From NCBI RefSeq assembly GCF_038024105.1, contig NZ_CP150661.1:2809001-2873000 (forward strand): DNA of 64,000 bases. Reading direction: 5' to 3'. This stretch comes from Polaribacter butkevichii (GTDB lineage Bacteria; Bacteroidota; Bacteroidia; Flavobacteriales; Flavobacteriaceae). Of the stretch, positions 52,417 through 62,588 are shown one piece after another. A program made the translations under genes and the position numbers. The stretch's first letter is position 1; each line of letters begins with the position of its first letter. The notes beneath the pieces are model-generated. The model saw only the letters and a program-made list of their open reading frames with translations. It was not told where the DNA came from and did no database searches.

Positions 52417-53262
52417 ATGAAGATATATCCTATAGAAACAGGTAATTTTAAATTAGATGGTGGTGCAATGTTTGGGGTTGTACCTAAAACAATTTGGCAA
52501 AAAACCAATCCGGCAGATAAAAATAACTTAATAGATATGAGCATGCGTAGTATGCTTATTGAAGACGGAAACCGTTTAATTCTTGTAGATACAGGTTTAG
52601 GAGCAAAACAATCAAATAAATTTTATAGCTATTATTACCTTTTTGGAGATTTTTCTTTAGATACTTCTTTGGCAAAATATGGTTTTCATAGAGATGATAT
52701 TACGGATGTTTTTTTAACACATTTACATTTTGATCACTGTGGAGGAGCTATAGAGTGGAATGCAGAAAGAACTTTTTTACAACCTGCTTTTAAAAATGCA
52801 AAATTTTGGTCTAATGATAAACATTGGAAATGGGCAACCGAACCCAACCCAAGAGAAAAATCTTCTTTTTTTAAAGAAAATATTATCCCGATAAAAGAAA
52901 GTGGTCAATTAAATTTTATTCACAGTAATTTTAAAGAACAAATTGGTTTTGACGTACTTTTTATGGATGGCCATACAGAAAAACAAATGTTACCTATGTT
53001 AACTTACCAAGGTAAAACCATTGTTTTTGTAGCCGATTTATTACCAACTATTGGGCACATTCCTTTGCCTTATGTTATGGGGTATGATACAAGACCCCTG
53101 TTAACGTTAAAAGAAAAAGCAGCATTTTTAAACCAAGCTGCAGATAAAGAATATTACCTTTTTTTAGAACATGATGCTTATAATGAAATTTGTACGGTTC
53201 AGCATACAGAAAAAGGAGTTAGATTAAAGAATACACATAAATTTATAGACATATTTAATTAA
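52417..53262 (+). CDS. Metallo-beta-lactamase-fold hydrolase
   Basis: 281 residues from ATG 52417 (MKIYPIETGNFKLDGG). An in-frame ATG at 52369 would add a poor 16-residue extension. Zinc motif HLHFDH at residues 102-107, later His in MDGHTEKQM, Asp in FVADLLP and His in LEHDAYNE complete a binuclear site. Similar to the lactonase/quinolone-like MBL group; the substrate cannot be assigned. No signal peptide. The S8 protease starts 13 bp later, so they are likely co-transcribed. Confidence 0.9.
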   Translation: MKIYPIETGNFKLDGGAMFGVVPKTIWQKTNPADKNNLIDMSMRSMLIEDGNRLILVDTGLGAKQSNKFYSYYYLFGDFSLDTSLAKYGFHRDDITDVFLTHLHFDHCGGAIEWNAERTFLQPAFKNAKFWSNDKHWKWATEPNPREKSSFFKENIIPIKESGQLNFIHSNFKEQIGFDVLFMDGHTEKQMLPMLTYQGKTIVFVADLLPTIGHIPLPYVMGYDTRPLLTLKEKAAFLNQAADKEYYLFLEHDAYNEICTVQHTEKGVRLKNTHKFIDIFN

Positions 53263-53275
53263 GATAAGTGAGATT

Positions 53276-54916
53276 ATGAGAGTTTTAAAACCTATTTTTT
53301 ACGTAGCTTTTGCTGGTTTAGTTTTTTCTAGTTGTAAATCAATTTCTAAGATTCCTGTTCCACAGGGGGCAACAACGGTACTAAATGCAACCGCTAAAAA
53401 AGGAACGTTGTCTGAGGATGAGTTAAATAAATGGAGTCATGCAGACTTGCTAACAGATTCGATACCAGGTATGAGTCTTGAAAAAGCATATCAGTTTCTT
53501 TCTGGTAAAAAAGGAGTAGAAGTTATTGTAGGTGTGGTAGATTCTGGAACAGATTTAGAGCATGAAGACTTAAAAGATGTGGCTTGGGTTAACCCAAAAG
53601 AAGTAGCAGGTAACGGAATTGATGATGATAAAAACGGCTTTATAGATGATATTAATGGCTGGAATTTTTTAGGGAGTATTTATAAAGAAAATTTAGAATA
53701 CGAAAGAATTGTAAAAAACCCATCTATTGCCAGTGAAGAAGAAGCAAAAGAAGCAAAAGCGTTTTATGATAAAAAACTAGAAGGTGCAGAGAAAAGTAAA
53801 TTAAGATACGAGCAAATGTTACAAGGAATAACAAATGCAGACGATGTTATTTCTAAAAACTTAAATAAAACAGATTATACTAAAGAAGAGGTTTTAGCTA
53901 TTGTTACCGAAGACCCTGCTTTATTACAAGGTGTTGCGATTGCTAAGCAAATGTTTAGTTTTGGTTTACCATCTTTAAGTGCAGCAAAAGCAGAATTAAC
54001 TAAATTGGTTACAAGTTCTGCAGAGTTGTTAAATGGAGATGCGTTAAAGAAAGACTATAGAAGTGCTGTAGGAGACAATCCTAACACCATGGATATAAAA
54101 GTGTATGGAAATAATAAAACCGGTCACTCTGTAAAAGATGAAGCACACGGAACGCATGTTTCTGGTATTATTGCTGCAAGCAGAAATAATGGAATAGGAA
54201 TAAATGGGGTTGCAAATCATGTAAAAATTATGGCTGTTAGAGCTGTACCAGACGGAGATGAGTATGATAAAGATATTGCTTTAGGTTTGCGTTATGCAGT
54301 AGATAACGGAGCAAAAGTTATTAATACAAGTTTTGGTAAAGGATATTCGCCTAAAAAAGAATGGGTTTATGATGCTATTAAATATGCAGCTTCTAAAGAT
54401 GTATTAATTGTAAATGCAGCAGGAAATGATGGTAAAAATATTGACGTAGAAAGAACGTATCCTAACGATTCTAAAGATTTAGAAACAGAAATTTCTGATA
54501 ACGTATTAACAATTGGTGCAATGAGTGCTAATTATAACGAAAAGTTACCCGCTAATTTTTCTAACTACGGTAAAAAGAATGTAGATGTTTTTGCACCTGG
54601 AGTTCAAATTTATTCTACAACTCCAGAAAATGAATACAAAAAATTTAGCGGTACTTCTATGGCTGCACCTTCTACCGTTGGTGTTGCAGCGTTAATTCGT
54701 TCTTATTACCCTAAATTATCTGCAAGTCAGGTAAAACATATTTTAATGAATTCTGGTATCAAAATTAATTTTGATGTAATTCAGCCAGGTTCTCAATCAA
54801 GAGAAAACCCAGAAGGAATAAAAGTTCCTTTTGCAGATTTATCAGTTTCGGGTAGAGTTGTAAATGCTTACAATGCCTTAAAAATGGCAGATGAAATGGT
54901 AAACGGAAAAAAATAA
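53276..54916 (+). CDS. S8 family (subtilisin-like) serine protease, lipoprotein
   Basis: 546 residues. Lipoprotein signal with lipobox FSSC at 17-20. Catalytic Asp89 in VGVVDSGTDLEH, His near 291 in DEAHGTHVSG, and Ser near 459 in FSGTSMAAPS; oxyanion Asn in VNAAGNDG. Between Asp and His there is an insert of roughly 170 residues (about 110-280), helix-rich and lysine/glutamate-rich, much longer than in plain subtilisins. Envelope or surface protease. Lies between the MBL hydrolase and the M1 peptidase. Confidence 0.93.
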   Translation: MRVLKPIFYVAFAGLVFSSCKSISKIPVPQGATTVLNATAKKGTLSEDELNKWSHADLLTDSIPGMSLEKAYQFLSGKKGVEVIVGVVDSGTDLEHEDLKDVAWVNPKEVAGNGIDDDKNGFIDDINGWNFLGSIYKENLEYERIVKNPSIASEEEAKEAKAFYDKKLEGAEKSKLRYEQMLQGITNADDVISKNLNKTDYTKEEVLAIVTEDPALLQGVAIAKQMFSFGLPSLSAAKAELTKLVTSSAELLNGDALKKDYRSAVGDNPNTMDIKVYGNNKTGHSVKDEAHGTHVSGIIAASRNNGIGINGVANHVKIMAVRAVPDGDEYDKDIALGLRYAVDNGAKVINTSFGKGYSPKKEWVYDAIKYAASKDVLIVNAAGNDGKNIDVERTYPNDSKDLETEISDNVLTIGAMSANYNEKLPANFSNYGKKNVDVFAPGVQIYSTTPENEYKKFSGTSMAAPSTVGVAALIRSYYPKLSASQVKHILMNSGIKINFDVIQPGSQSRENPEGIKVPFADLSVSGRVVNAYNALKMADEMVNGKK

Positions 54917-54929
54917 TTATTAATTAGAT

Positions 54930-54962
54930 AAAGCAGCATTGTAAAAGATGCTGCTTTTTTTT
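54930..54962 (+). terminator. Terminator after the S8 protease
   Basis: AAAGCAGCATTGTAAAAGATGC continues to TGCTTTTTTTT; GCAGCAT pairs with ATGCTGC, followed by a T-run. Confidence 0.85.
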
Positions 54963-54984
54963 TAAAACTTTAATCAACTTAAAT

Positions 54985-56811
54985 ATGAGAAAAATTTACT
55001 TTTTAGGATTGTCGCTTATCATGTTAACTTCTTGTACGGTTACAAAAAACACAACTTCTGTGTCTAAAGAAACCTATTGGCAACAACATGTAGATTATAC
55101 AATGGATGTTGATGTAGATGTAAACAAATATCAATACAAAGGAAAACAGACTTTAGCGTACACTAATAATTCTCCAGACGATTTAGATAAAGTATTTTAT
55201 CACTTATATTTTAATGCATTTCAACCAGGATCTCAAATGGATGTTCGTTCTTTAAATATTAAAGATCCAGACAGAAGGGTTAGAGATAGAATTAGCAAAT
55301 TACAGCCAGATGAAATAGGGTACATTAAAGTAAATTCGTTAAAACAAAATGGCGTTGCAGTTTCTCATGAAACCGTAGGTACAATTTTAGAAGTACAATT
55401 AAATAAACCTATAAAATCTGGAGAAACAGTTACTTTAGAAATGAATTTTGATGCTCAGGTTCCTGTTCAAATTCGTCGTTCTGGAAGAAACAATAAAGAA
55501 GGAGTTGCGTTATCTATGGCGCAATGGTATCCTAAATTAGCTGAATACGATTTTCAAGGTTGGCATACGCCTCCTTACATCTCAAGAGAGTTTCAAGGTG
55601 TTTGGGGAGATTTTGATGTAACCATTCATATCGATAAAAACTATACTGTTGGTGGTTCAGGTAATTTACAAAACCCTCAAGAAGTTGGTCATGGATATCA
55701 AGATGAATTAAAAGAGTTAAAGTTGCCTAAAGGCGATAAATTAACATGGCATTTTAAAGCACCAAATGTGCATGATTTTATGTGGGCTGCAGATCCAGCA
55801 TACATTCATGATGTTTTAAAAATGGAAAACGGAATTGATTTGCACTTTTTATACAAGGAAAATCTTGCAGCAGAGTATTTAAAAAACTGGAAAGATTTAC
55901 AACCTAAAGTTGCAGAATTAATGACGTATTATAGCAAGCATGTTGGTCAATACCCATACAAACAATATTCTGTAATACAAGGTGGAGATGGAGGTATGGA
56001 GTATGCAATGTCTACGTTAATTACTGGTAAACGTAAATTTGGGAGTCTTTTTGGCGTAACAGCACATGAGATGGCACATACCTGGTTTCAGTTTTTGTTA
56101 GCATCTAATGAAAGTTTACACCCTTGGATGGATGAAGGTTTTACAACCTATATTTCTAACAAAGCAGAAAACGAAATCTTAAAAGAAAATAAAGAAAATC
56201 CGCATGCAGGTTCTTATAAAGGATATAGAGCAATTGTTGCAAAAGGGTATGAGGAGTCTTTATCTACACATGCAGATAGATACAACACAAATTGGGCGTA
56301 TAGCACAGCAAGTTATTCTAAAGGAAACATCTTTTTAAGTCAGTTAGAATATGTTATTGGTAAAGAGAATGTTGCAAACGGATTAAAAAAGTATTTTACA
56401 GATTTTAGTTTTAAGCATCCTACTCCAAATGATATTAAAAGATCTATGGAAAAAACATCTAAATTAGATTTAGGTTGGTATTTAAATGAGTGGACAGAAA
56501 CAACACATACTATAGATTATGGTGTAAAATCTGTTGATAATAAAACAATTACTTTAGAAAGAATCGGGCAAATGCCAATGCCAATGGATGTTGAGGTAAC
56601 TTATGTGGATGGAACTTTAGAAAGTTTTAATATACCTTTAGAAATGATGAGAGGCAATAAACCAACAACAGCAACCATTTTAAAAGATTGGGGTTGGGCA
56701 ATGCCAACATATTCTTTTACAACTTCTAAAGCTGTAAAATCTGTTGCTATTGATAAAAGCGGATTAATGGCAGACATTAATTTAGATAATAATATTCTTG
56801 AAGTAAAATAA
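54985..56811 (+). CDS. M1 family metallopeptidase, lipoprotein
   Basis: 608 residues. Lipoprotein signal with lipobox MLTSC. An N-terminal beta domain precedes the catalytic domain; the zinc motif HEMAH is at residues 361-365 and the third ligand Glu lies 18 residues on in WMDEGFTTY. GGMEYAMS is the M1 exopeptidase-like motif (GxMEN variant, here Tyr for Pro/Asn neighbours). Likely an aminopeptidase at the envelope that trims peptides; it would complement the S8 protease upstream. Separate transcript from S8, given the terminator between them. Confidence 0.92.
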   Translation: MRKIYFLGLSLIMLTSCTVTKNTTSVSKETYWQQHVDYTMDVDVDVNKYQYKGKQTLAYTNNSPDDLDKVFYHLYFNAFQPGSQMDVRSLNIKDPDRRVRDRISKLQPDEIGYIKVNSLKQNGVAVSHETVGTILEVQLNKPIKSGETVTLEMNFDAQVPVQIRRSGRNNKEGVALSMAQWYPKLAEYDFQGWHTPPYISREFQGVWGDFDVTIHIDKNYTVGGSGNLQNPQEVGHGYQDELKELKLPKGDKLTWHFKAPNVHDFMWAADPAYIHDVLKMENGIDLHFLYKENLAAEYLKNWKDLQPKVAELMTYYSKHVGQYPYKQYSVIQGGDGGMEYAMSTLITGKRKFGSLFGVTAHEMAHTWFQFLLASNESLHPWMDEGFTTYISNKAENEILKENKENPHAGSYKGYRAIVAKGYEESLSTHADRYNTNWAYSTASYSKGNIFLSQLEYVIGKENVANGLKKYFTDFSFKHPTPNDIKRSMEKTSKLDLGWYLNEWTETTHTIDYGVKSVDNKTITLERIGQMPMPMDVEVTYVDGTLESFNIPLEMMRGNKPTTATILKDWGWAMPTYSFTTSKAVKSVAIDKSGLMADINLDNNILEVK

Positions 56812-56828
56812 ATTTTTTAAAATCAATA

Positions 56829-56861
56829 AAAAAAGCCTTTTCAATTTGTAAAGGCTTTTTT
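56829..56861 (+). terminator. Terminator after the M1 peptidase
   Basis: AAAAAGCCTTT pairs with AAAGGCTTTTT around a 10-base loop, followed by T residues. Confidence 0.87.
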
Positions 56862-57047
56862 GATTTTATTATATTTACGATTATCAATAAGTTTTAAATT
56901 ATTATCTCCCCCATTAAAATTTGTAAATATTTCTGATTAAGGAGTGATTTGTTATGATGCTCTAGTATTTATCTTTACTAACAAGATTATTTATAAATAA
57001 AAATTCATCTTTAAAAAAACTAATTTTATTAAATTTAATTTAAAAGC

Positions 57048-60000
57048 ATGCCCCTTATTTATTTAAACTCATCTAAGAAGTTTTTTCATTCTATAATTTT
57101 AATCTGCATTTTGCATTTTACTCTATTTTTTAATGCACAAACAGCTGTAACATCCATTTATGGTGATAATGGAGGGTTTTTTATATCTTCTAATATAGTA
57201 CCAGCTACTTATGATGATTCTAATAATTTATTAGGTTTTACCGTAGGTGGGGCTACCTACTCTACGGGTGTTAATGATGCAATTTTAACGGCTAATAATA
57301 TAACATATACAAGCGGGAATTTTGTTTCATTTCCAATGCCAGCTTCTATTAATTATAAATCGGAAGAATTAATTGGTATTGGAACCAATTGGGGAGGTGT
57401 TTCACAAAATAATAGTGCAACAGATTATATAAAAACATTTAATCCTATTGTTCCTTCTCATTTTGTTAGAGATGGTAGTAATGGATTAGAATTAGCATCA
57501 AACTTTTTTAATATTAAAAGTCAAGTAATAGTGTATGATGCCATTGTAATAAACCAAGCAGTAAGTATTAATGATGCATTGCCAGACATTATTGTTACTC
57601 AAACAGGGTCTCCTGGAAATACAGATAAATTTAAATTTATAGATAGCGCAGGTAATATAGTGGGGGCGGAAGTAAATGTGACATTTGGAGGTGTTGCGAC
57701 TGTTGGCGATACAGATTGGACTATTTACAAAGTAAATCCTGCTACAGGTTTGGTAACCGGTACCTTTGGTGTAAATACCAAGAGAGATTTAAGAGTGCTT
57801 TCTATTAAATTAAGTGATTTTGGAATTACAACTAGTAATTTTAACCAAATAACTAATTTTGTACATACTACATCTGGTAATACAGACATTGCCTTTACAG
57901 CATATAATTACGATGCAATAAAAATACTTTTACCAGCTACAGATTTAGAAGTGGCAAACTCAATGATTTCTGCAGATGATTTTTGTGCACCTACCACAGC
58001 TACTTTTACAACAACGATAACAAATAAATCAGCTACCGAACTATCAAAAGATTTTGATGTAGATTTTGAAATTCCAACCGGAATGTCTGCAACAAGTAAC
58101 TCCGCAGTTTTTTCTGAAGCAGGTGTTTCTCCTTTATCAGCAAGTTTTAATAATACTAATAATAAATGGACTGTGGATAATTTAACAGAAGGAGAAAGTG
58201 TAACGCTAACAGTTACTACATCTGTAAGTACGGCTTCATTTCCTATCAGTTTTACAGCTACAGCAACGGGGTTGTTTCAGCCAGATAGTGATCCAAGTAA
58301 TAATACACAAACAATATCTGAGGCTGGTGAAGACAACGATTGTGATGGTGTAAAAGATACTGATGATTTAGATGATGATAATGATGGTGTTTTAGATTCT
58401 ATTGAAGGGACTGGTGATCTTGATGGAGACGGAATTGCTAATTATTTAGATTTGGATAGTGATGGAGATGGTTGTCCGGATGCTTTAGAAGCAACAGGTA
58501 CTGTTAAGCAAACGGATTTAGATGCTAATTTTGTAATTACCGGAGCAGTAAACGCACTGGGAATACCAACTTTAACAGAAGCGGGTGGTGGTACAGGACA
58601 AAATATTGGTGATAGCCAAAATGGTAGTGTTTTAGCTTGTGATACAACGGATACTGATTTAGATGGAATAATTGATATTATTGATTTAGATGACGATAAT
58701 GATGGTATTTTAGATACTGCAGAAAATGCATATAGTGGAAACCCGATTGCAGATACAAATAAAAACGGAATTATAGATTACAAAGACCCCAGTCTTAGCA
58801 GTTTTGTAGATTCTAATTCAGATAATATAGATGATAGATATGACATTGATTTAGATGGAATTATAGATCAGTTTGATGCAGATAGTGATGGAGATGGTTG
58901 CCCTGATGCATTAGAAGGTGGTGCTACTTTTACTTTTGCAGATGTAGAAGGTAACAATCGATTAAAAGGAGATGTAGATGTAAATGGTATTCCGGTTATA
59001 GCTACTGATAGTGGTCAATTACTAGGGAGTAGTCAAGATAATTTAGTACAAGACCAAAGCTGTAGTTTGTTGCCTGTAATTATTAGTCAAGTGTATCAAA
59101 CGGCGTCAGGTAACGCAATAGAATTAACAAATATTGGAACAACACCTGTAACTAATATCAGTTTAGTTTTATTTAAAGATTTAGGTATTGCTTCTGCAAG
59201 TGCTATTATGCCTACGGCAGATTTAACAATAGCAAGTATACCAGCCGGTGGCTCTGTTGTTATAAAATCTGTTGCATCACTTCCAGGAGTTACTCTTATA
59301 AATAATCCTACCGAATTAACAGACGCAAATATTACTGATTTTAGTGGTGGAGACGACACTATAATTCTTTCAAAAACCGTAAATGCTTCTGCTTGGGAGA
59401 ATAGATATGATGTTGTTAAGAATATTAGTAATACAACATCATTAGTACGTATCGATGAAATAACCAAAGCAAATACCACTTTTACCCCATCAGAATGGAT
59501 TTCTTTTATTGATGATTCAATACCAGTTGTTGGAGATACAAATCCAATTCCTGCAATTGTAAGGCATGTAAATGCACCGCTCTTATCAGAAGTAAAAACT
59601 CCAGTTTTAGAAACCAACAGTGGTTTGGGATTACATAAAATAAATCCAACCATACGTATAGGGTCTGCGTGGAGTAATGGTTTTCCTGATAAATCTAGAA
59701 GTGTAATAATTAAAGAAACTTACATGCATTCTGCAGGTAGTTTAAATGCAAGAATATTAAATGTGCAAGATAGTAATGTGTTAAGTGTTAGTGATAATGC
59801 GTTAATTGTTTTAAATAACACTCATATAAATGTAAATGCACAAATTAGAATTTTAGGAACCGCACAGTTTATTCAAGTACACGATGGTAGTAGTAAGGTA
59901 ACGGGTAATGGAAAATTATTAATAAGCCAAAAAAGCGAGGTTCCTAACGTATTTAGATATAACTATTGGTCATCACCTGTTGTAGAGTTTATTGGAGGTA

Positions 60001-61400
60001 ATACGTATAGAGTTTCAGAAATAATGAAAGATCCTGGAGGTAGTCTTTCTGCTAATTCTATAATTACAGATATTAATTTTGTTGGCGGTTATGATGGAGC
60101 AGCTACTAGTCCTATACAAATAGCAAGTTATTGGATTTGGGCTTATTTTAATAGTACAGCAGGTAATGATTGGGTGCAATTAAAAGATACGGGGTATTTA
60201 TCTAAAGGTTTAGGGTATATTATGAAAAGTACAGGTGAGAATCCTCAATATTTTACTTTTTATGGAAGTCCAATTGATGGAGATATTTCATTTAACTTAT
60301 CTGCAAATACAAATAGTCTTTTAGGGAATCCATACGCAGGTACTTTAGATGGTAAGGCATTTATATTAAATAATGAAGATACAATTGATGGTACGCTTTA
60401 TTTTTGGGAACATTCGGGAGAAGCGACAGATCAAGGACATGTAAAAGGAGGCTATGAAGGAGGTTATGCTCAATTAACTTTTTCTATGGGTACAGCTGCC
60501 ACTAGTGTTGTTGAGGGTACAAGTGGGTTAACAGATTCTTACACATATACAGAGCCAACAAGATATATCGCTGTAGGTCAGGGTTTTTTTGTTCTTTCGG
60601 ATGAAGATGGAGGAACTGTTAATTTTAATAATAAGCAAAGAAGTTATCAAGTAACTGAGCCTCATTTTTTTAAAGGAAAAGAGAAGAAAACAACTAATAA
60701 TACGCTTCCTATTTTAAAACTAGGGATGAATTTTACGAATAAAGATTATATAAAGATTCATAGGCAAATAGGAATTTCATTTAATGAAAATCATTCTTAT
60801 GGTTTTGATTATGGATATGAAAGTGTAATGATAGATGTTCAATCTACAGATGTATATTGGAATTTTGATGAAATGGATAATCAGAAATTAGCAATTGCAG
60901 GAGTTGAAGGGATTAATGATGCATTAAAAATTCCATTAACACTTCTTATAGGATCTCAAGAACCTGTTTTTATAAGGATAGATGAATTAGAAAATATTAG
61001 TCAAAAAATTTATCTATTTGATGCTTTAGAAAACACAACCACAGAATTAAAATTTAATGAGTTGGTTGAATTGCAATTATCAAAAGGAATTTATGAGAAT
61101 AGATTTTTTATCACCTTTACCCCAGCTAAAACATTAATTACTAGGGATGAAATTTATGATATAAATTTAAGAACTTATATGGATGAACGTTCTGGTAATT
61201 TGTTAATAATAAATAACACCAATTTGGTTATAGAAAATGTAGAAATATTTAATGTACTAGGTCAGAAGATTAAAAAATGGAAACTGAATATATCTGATGA
61301 AAAACTTGATTTAGAGGTAGGTAGTTTATCTTCTTCTATATATATTGTTAGTATAAAAACCAACAAAGGTACATTTACTAGTAAGATTTTAAAAAATTAA
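57048..61400 (+). CDS. Large T9SS-secreted protein with thrombospondin type 3 repeats
   Basis: 1450 residues. Signal peptide ending near FFNAQ (residue 30). A DUF11-like domain lies near 310-420. Calcium-binding thrombospondin type 3 repeats follow at about 428-482 and 531-625 (DLDDDNDGVLDS, DSDGDGCPDALE). A lamin-tail-like domain lies near 675-790 (IISQVYQTASGNAIELTN). The C terminus (last 75 residues, ENVEIFNVLGQKI to TFTSKILKN) is a type A T9SS sorting domain. It should be exported through the outer membrane and attached or released. Adhesion or matrix role inferred; no catalytic domain recognised. Confidence 0.88.
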   Translation: MPLIYLNSSKKFFHSIILICILHFTLFFNAQTAVTSIYGDNGGFFISSNIVPATYDDSNNLLGFTVGGATYSTGVNDAILTANNITYTSGNFVSFPMPASINYKSEELIGIGTNWGGVSQNNSATDYIKTFNPIVPSHFVRDGSNGLELASNFFNIKSQVIVYDAIVINQAVSINDALPDIIVTQTGSPGNTDKFKFIDSAGNIVGAEVNVTFGGVATVGDTDWTIYKVNPATGLVTGTFGVNTKRDLRVLSIKLSDFGITTSNFNQITNFVHTTSGNTDIAFTAYNYDAIKILLPATDLEVANSMISADDFCAPTTATFTTTITNKSATELSKDFDVDFEIPTGMSATSNSAVFSEAGVSPLSASFNNTNNKWTVDNLTEGESVTLTVTTSVSTASFPISFTATATGLFQPDSDPSNNTQTISEAGEDNDCDGVKDTDDLDDDNDGVLDSIEGTGDLDGDGIANYLDLDSDGDGCPDALEATGTVKQTDLDANFVITGAVNALGIPTLTEAGGGTGQNIGDSQNGSVLACDTTDTDLDGIIDIIDLDDDNDGILDTAENAYSGNPIADTNKNGIIDYKDPSLSSFVDSNSDNIDDRYDIDLDGIIDQFDADSDGDGCPDALEGGATFTFADVEGNNRLKGDVDVNGIPVIATDSGQLLGSSQDNLVQDQSCSLLPVIISQVYQTASGNAIELTNIGTTPVTNISLVLFKDLGIASASAIMPTADLTIASIPAGGSVVIKSVASLPGVTLINNPTELTDANITDFSGGDDTIILSKTVNASAWENRYDVVKNISNTTSLVRIDEITKANTTFTPSEWISFIDDSIPVVGDTNPIPAIVRHVNAPLLSEVKTPVLETNSGLGLHKINPTIRIGSAWSNGFPDKSRSVIIKETYMHSAGSLNARILNVQDSNVLSVSDNALIVLNNTHINVNAQIRILGTAQFIQVHDGSSKVTGNGKLLISQKSEVPNVFRYNYWSSPVVEFIGGNTYRVSEIMKDPGGSLSANSIITDINFVGGYDGAATSPIQIASYWIWAYFNSTAGNDWVQLKDTGYLSKGLGYIMKSTGENPQYFTFYGSPIDGDISFNLSANTNSLLGNPYAGTLDGKAFILNNEDTIDGTLYFWEHSGEATDQGHVKGGYEGGYAQLTFSMGTAATSVVEGTSGLTDSYTYTEPTRYIAVGQGFFVLSDEDGGTVNFNNKQRSYQVTEPHFFKGKEKKTTNNTLPILKLGMNFTNKDYIKIHRQIGISFNENHSYGFDYGYESVMIDVQSTDVYWNFDEMDNQKLAIAGVEGINDALKIPLTLLIGSQEPVFIRIDELENISQKIYLFDALENTTTELKFNELVELQLSKGIYENRFFITFTPAKTLITRDEIYDINLRTYMDERSGNLLIINNTNLVIENVEIFNVLGQKIKKWKLNISDEKLDLEVGSLSSSIYIVSIKTNKGTFTSKILKN

Positions 61401-61418
61401 AAATTAGATACCGTATTC

Positions 61419-61451
61419 AAAAAAACCTTTCTTATTCAGAAAGGTTTTTTT
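61419..61451 (+). terminator. Terminator after the T9SS protein
   Basis: AAAAAAACCTTTCTTATTCA then GAAAGGTTTTTTT: an AACCTTTC/GAAAGGTT stem with T-run. Confidence 0.87.
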
Positions 61452-61492
61452 GATATGTAACAAATCTTACAAAACTGTACTTTAAAATAAAT

Positions 61493-61500
61493 TATCTTTG
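61493..61500 (+). promoter_or_regulatory. Bacteroidetes -7 box TATCTTTG upstream of ruvB
   Basis: Exact TAnnTTTG ending 5 bases before the ruvB ATG at 61506, again implying a very short or absent leader. Confidence 0.5.
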
Positions 61501-61505
61501 TAGTT

Positions 61506-62528
61506 ATGAATGAAAACTTAAATCCTGAAAACGACAATTTATCAAATGAAGATTTAGATGTAGAAAAAAAATTACGTCCGCTTTCTTTTGATGATTTTAC
61601 AGGACAAGACCAAGCAATAGATAACTTAAAAATATTTGTTGAAGCCGCAAACCAAAGAGGCGAGGCTTTAGATCATACGCTTTTTCATGGTCCTCCGGGT
61701 TTAGGAAAAACAACCTTGGCGCATATTTTAGCCAACGAATTAGAGGTGGGTATAAAAGTTACTTCTGGCCCTGTTTTAGACAAACCAGGTGATTTAGCAG
61801 GTTTGTTAACAAACCTAGATGAACGCGATGTATTATTTATTGATGAAATTCATAGATTAAGTCCTATTGTAGAAGAGTATTTATACTCTGCAATGGAAGA
61901 CTATAAAATTGATATTATGATAGAATCTGGCCCAAATGCCAGAACTGTTCAAATAAATTTAGAGCCTTTTACCTTAATTGGTGCTACAACCCGATCTGGA
62001 TTGTTAACCGCACCAATGAGAGCTCGTTTTGGAATAAGTAGTAGATTACATTATTACAAAACAGAATTATTAACAACCATTATTCAAAGAAGTGCACATA
62101 TTTTAAATGTTCCTATTTCTATGGAATCTGCCATAGAAATTGCAGGTAGAAGTAGAGGTACACCAAGAATTGCAAATGCTTTGTTAAGACGAGTTAGAGA
62201 TTTTGCACAGATAAAAGGAAATGGAAGTATTACCATAGAAATTGCAAAGTATGCTTTAAAGGCATTAAATGTAGATGCGCATGGTTTAGATGAAATGGAC
62301 AATAAAATTCTAATGACTATTATTGATAAATTTAAAGGAGGACCTGTTGGTTTAAGTACCATTGCAACTGCTGTTTCAGAAAATACAGAAACGATTGAAG
62401 AAGTGTACGAACCTTTTTTAATTCAGCAAGGTTTTATTATGAGAACTCCAAGAGGAAGAGAAGTAACAGCATTAGCATACACACATTTAGGAAGAGTAAA
62501 AGGAAGAAATCAAGGAGAGTTATTTTAA
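61506..62528 (+). CDS. ruvB: Holliday junction branch-migration helicase RuvB
   Basis: 340 residues, normal length. AAA+ motor that drives branch migration with RuvA. Walker [10 protein letters not shown] at 62-70, Walker [10 protein letters not shown] near 115, sensor 1 [11 protein letters not shown] near 159, arginine-finger region PMRARFG, and the C-terminal winged helix ending [16 protein letters not shown]. Cytoplasmic. Followed by short repeats and a SulP transporter gene, with which it may be co-transcribed. Confidence 0.97.
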   Translation: MNENLNPENDNLSNEDLDVEKKLRPLSFDDFTGQDQAIDNLKIFVEAANQRGEALDHTLFHGPPGLGKTTLAHILANELEVGIKVTSGPVLDKPGDLAGLLTNLDERDVLFIDEIHRLSPIVEEYLYSAMEDYKIDIMIESGPNARTVQINLEPFTLIGATTRSGLLTAPMRARFGISSRLHYYKTELLTTIIQRSAHILNVPISMESAIEIAGRSRGTPRIANALLRRVRDFAQIKGNGSITIEIAKYALKALNVDAHGLDEMDNKILMTIIDKFKGGPVGLSTIATAVSENTETIEEVYEPFLIQQGFIMRTPRGREVTALAYTHLGRVKGRNQGELF

Positions 62529-62533
62529 AAGGC

Positions 62534-62587
62534 TTTAAGCTTTAGGCTGTAAGCTTAAAGCATATTGCTTAAAGCATATTGCTAAAG
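62534..62587 (+). repeat. Short AAGCTTTA/TAAAGCATATTGC repeats
   Basis: TTAAAGCATATTGC occurs twice in a row, preceded by CTTTAAGCTTTAGGCTGTAA with its own small inverted repeats. It fills the ruvB-SulP gap. Probably simple-sequence decay or slippage. Confidence 0.5.
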
Positions 62588-62588
62588 A

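Noticed and set aside
59096..59653. 185-codon open frame on the minus strand inside the T9SS protein gene
   Set aside because: It lies wholly within a well-supported gene and its composition is that of antisense to beta-rich coding DNA; no family features.
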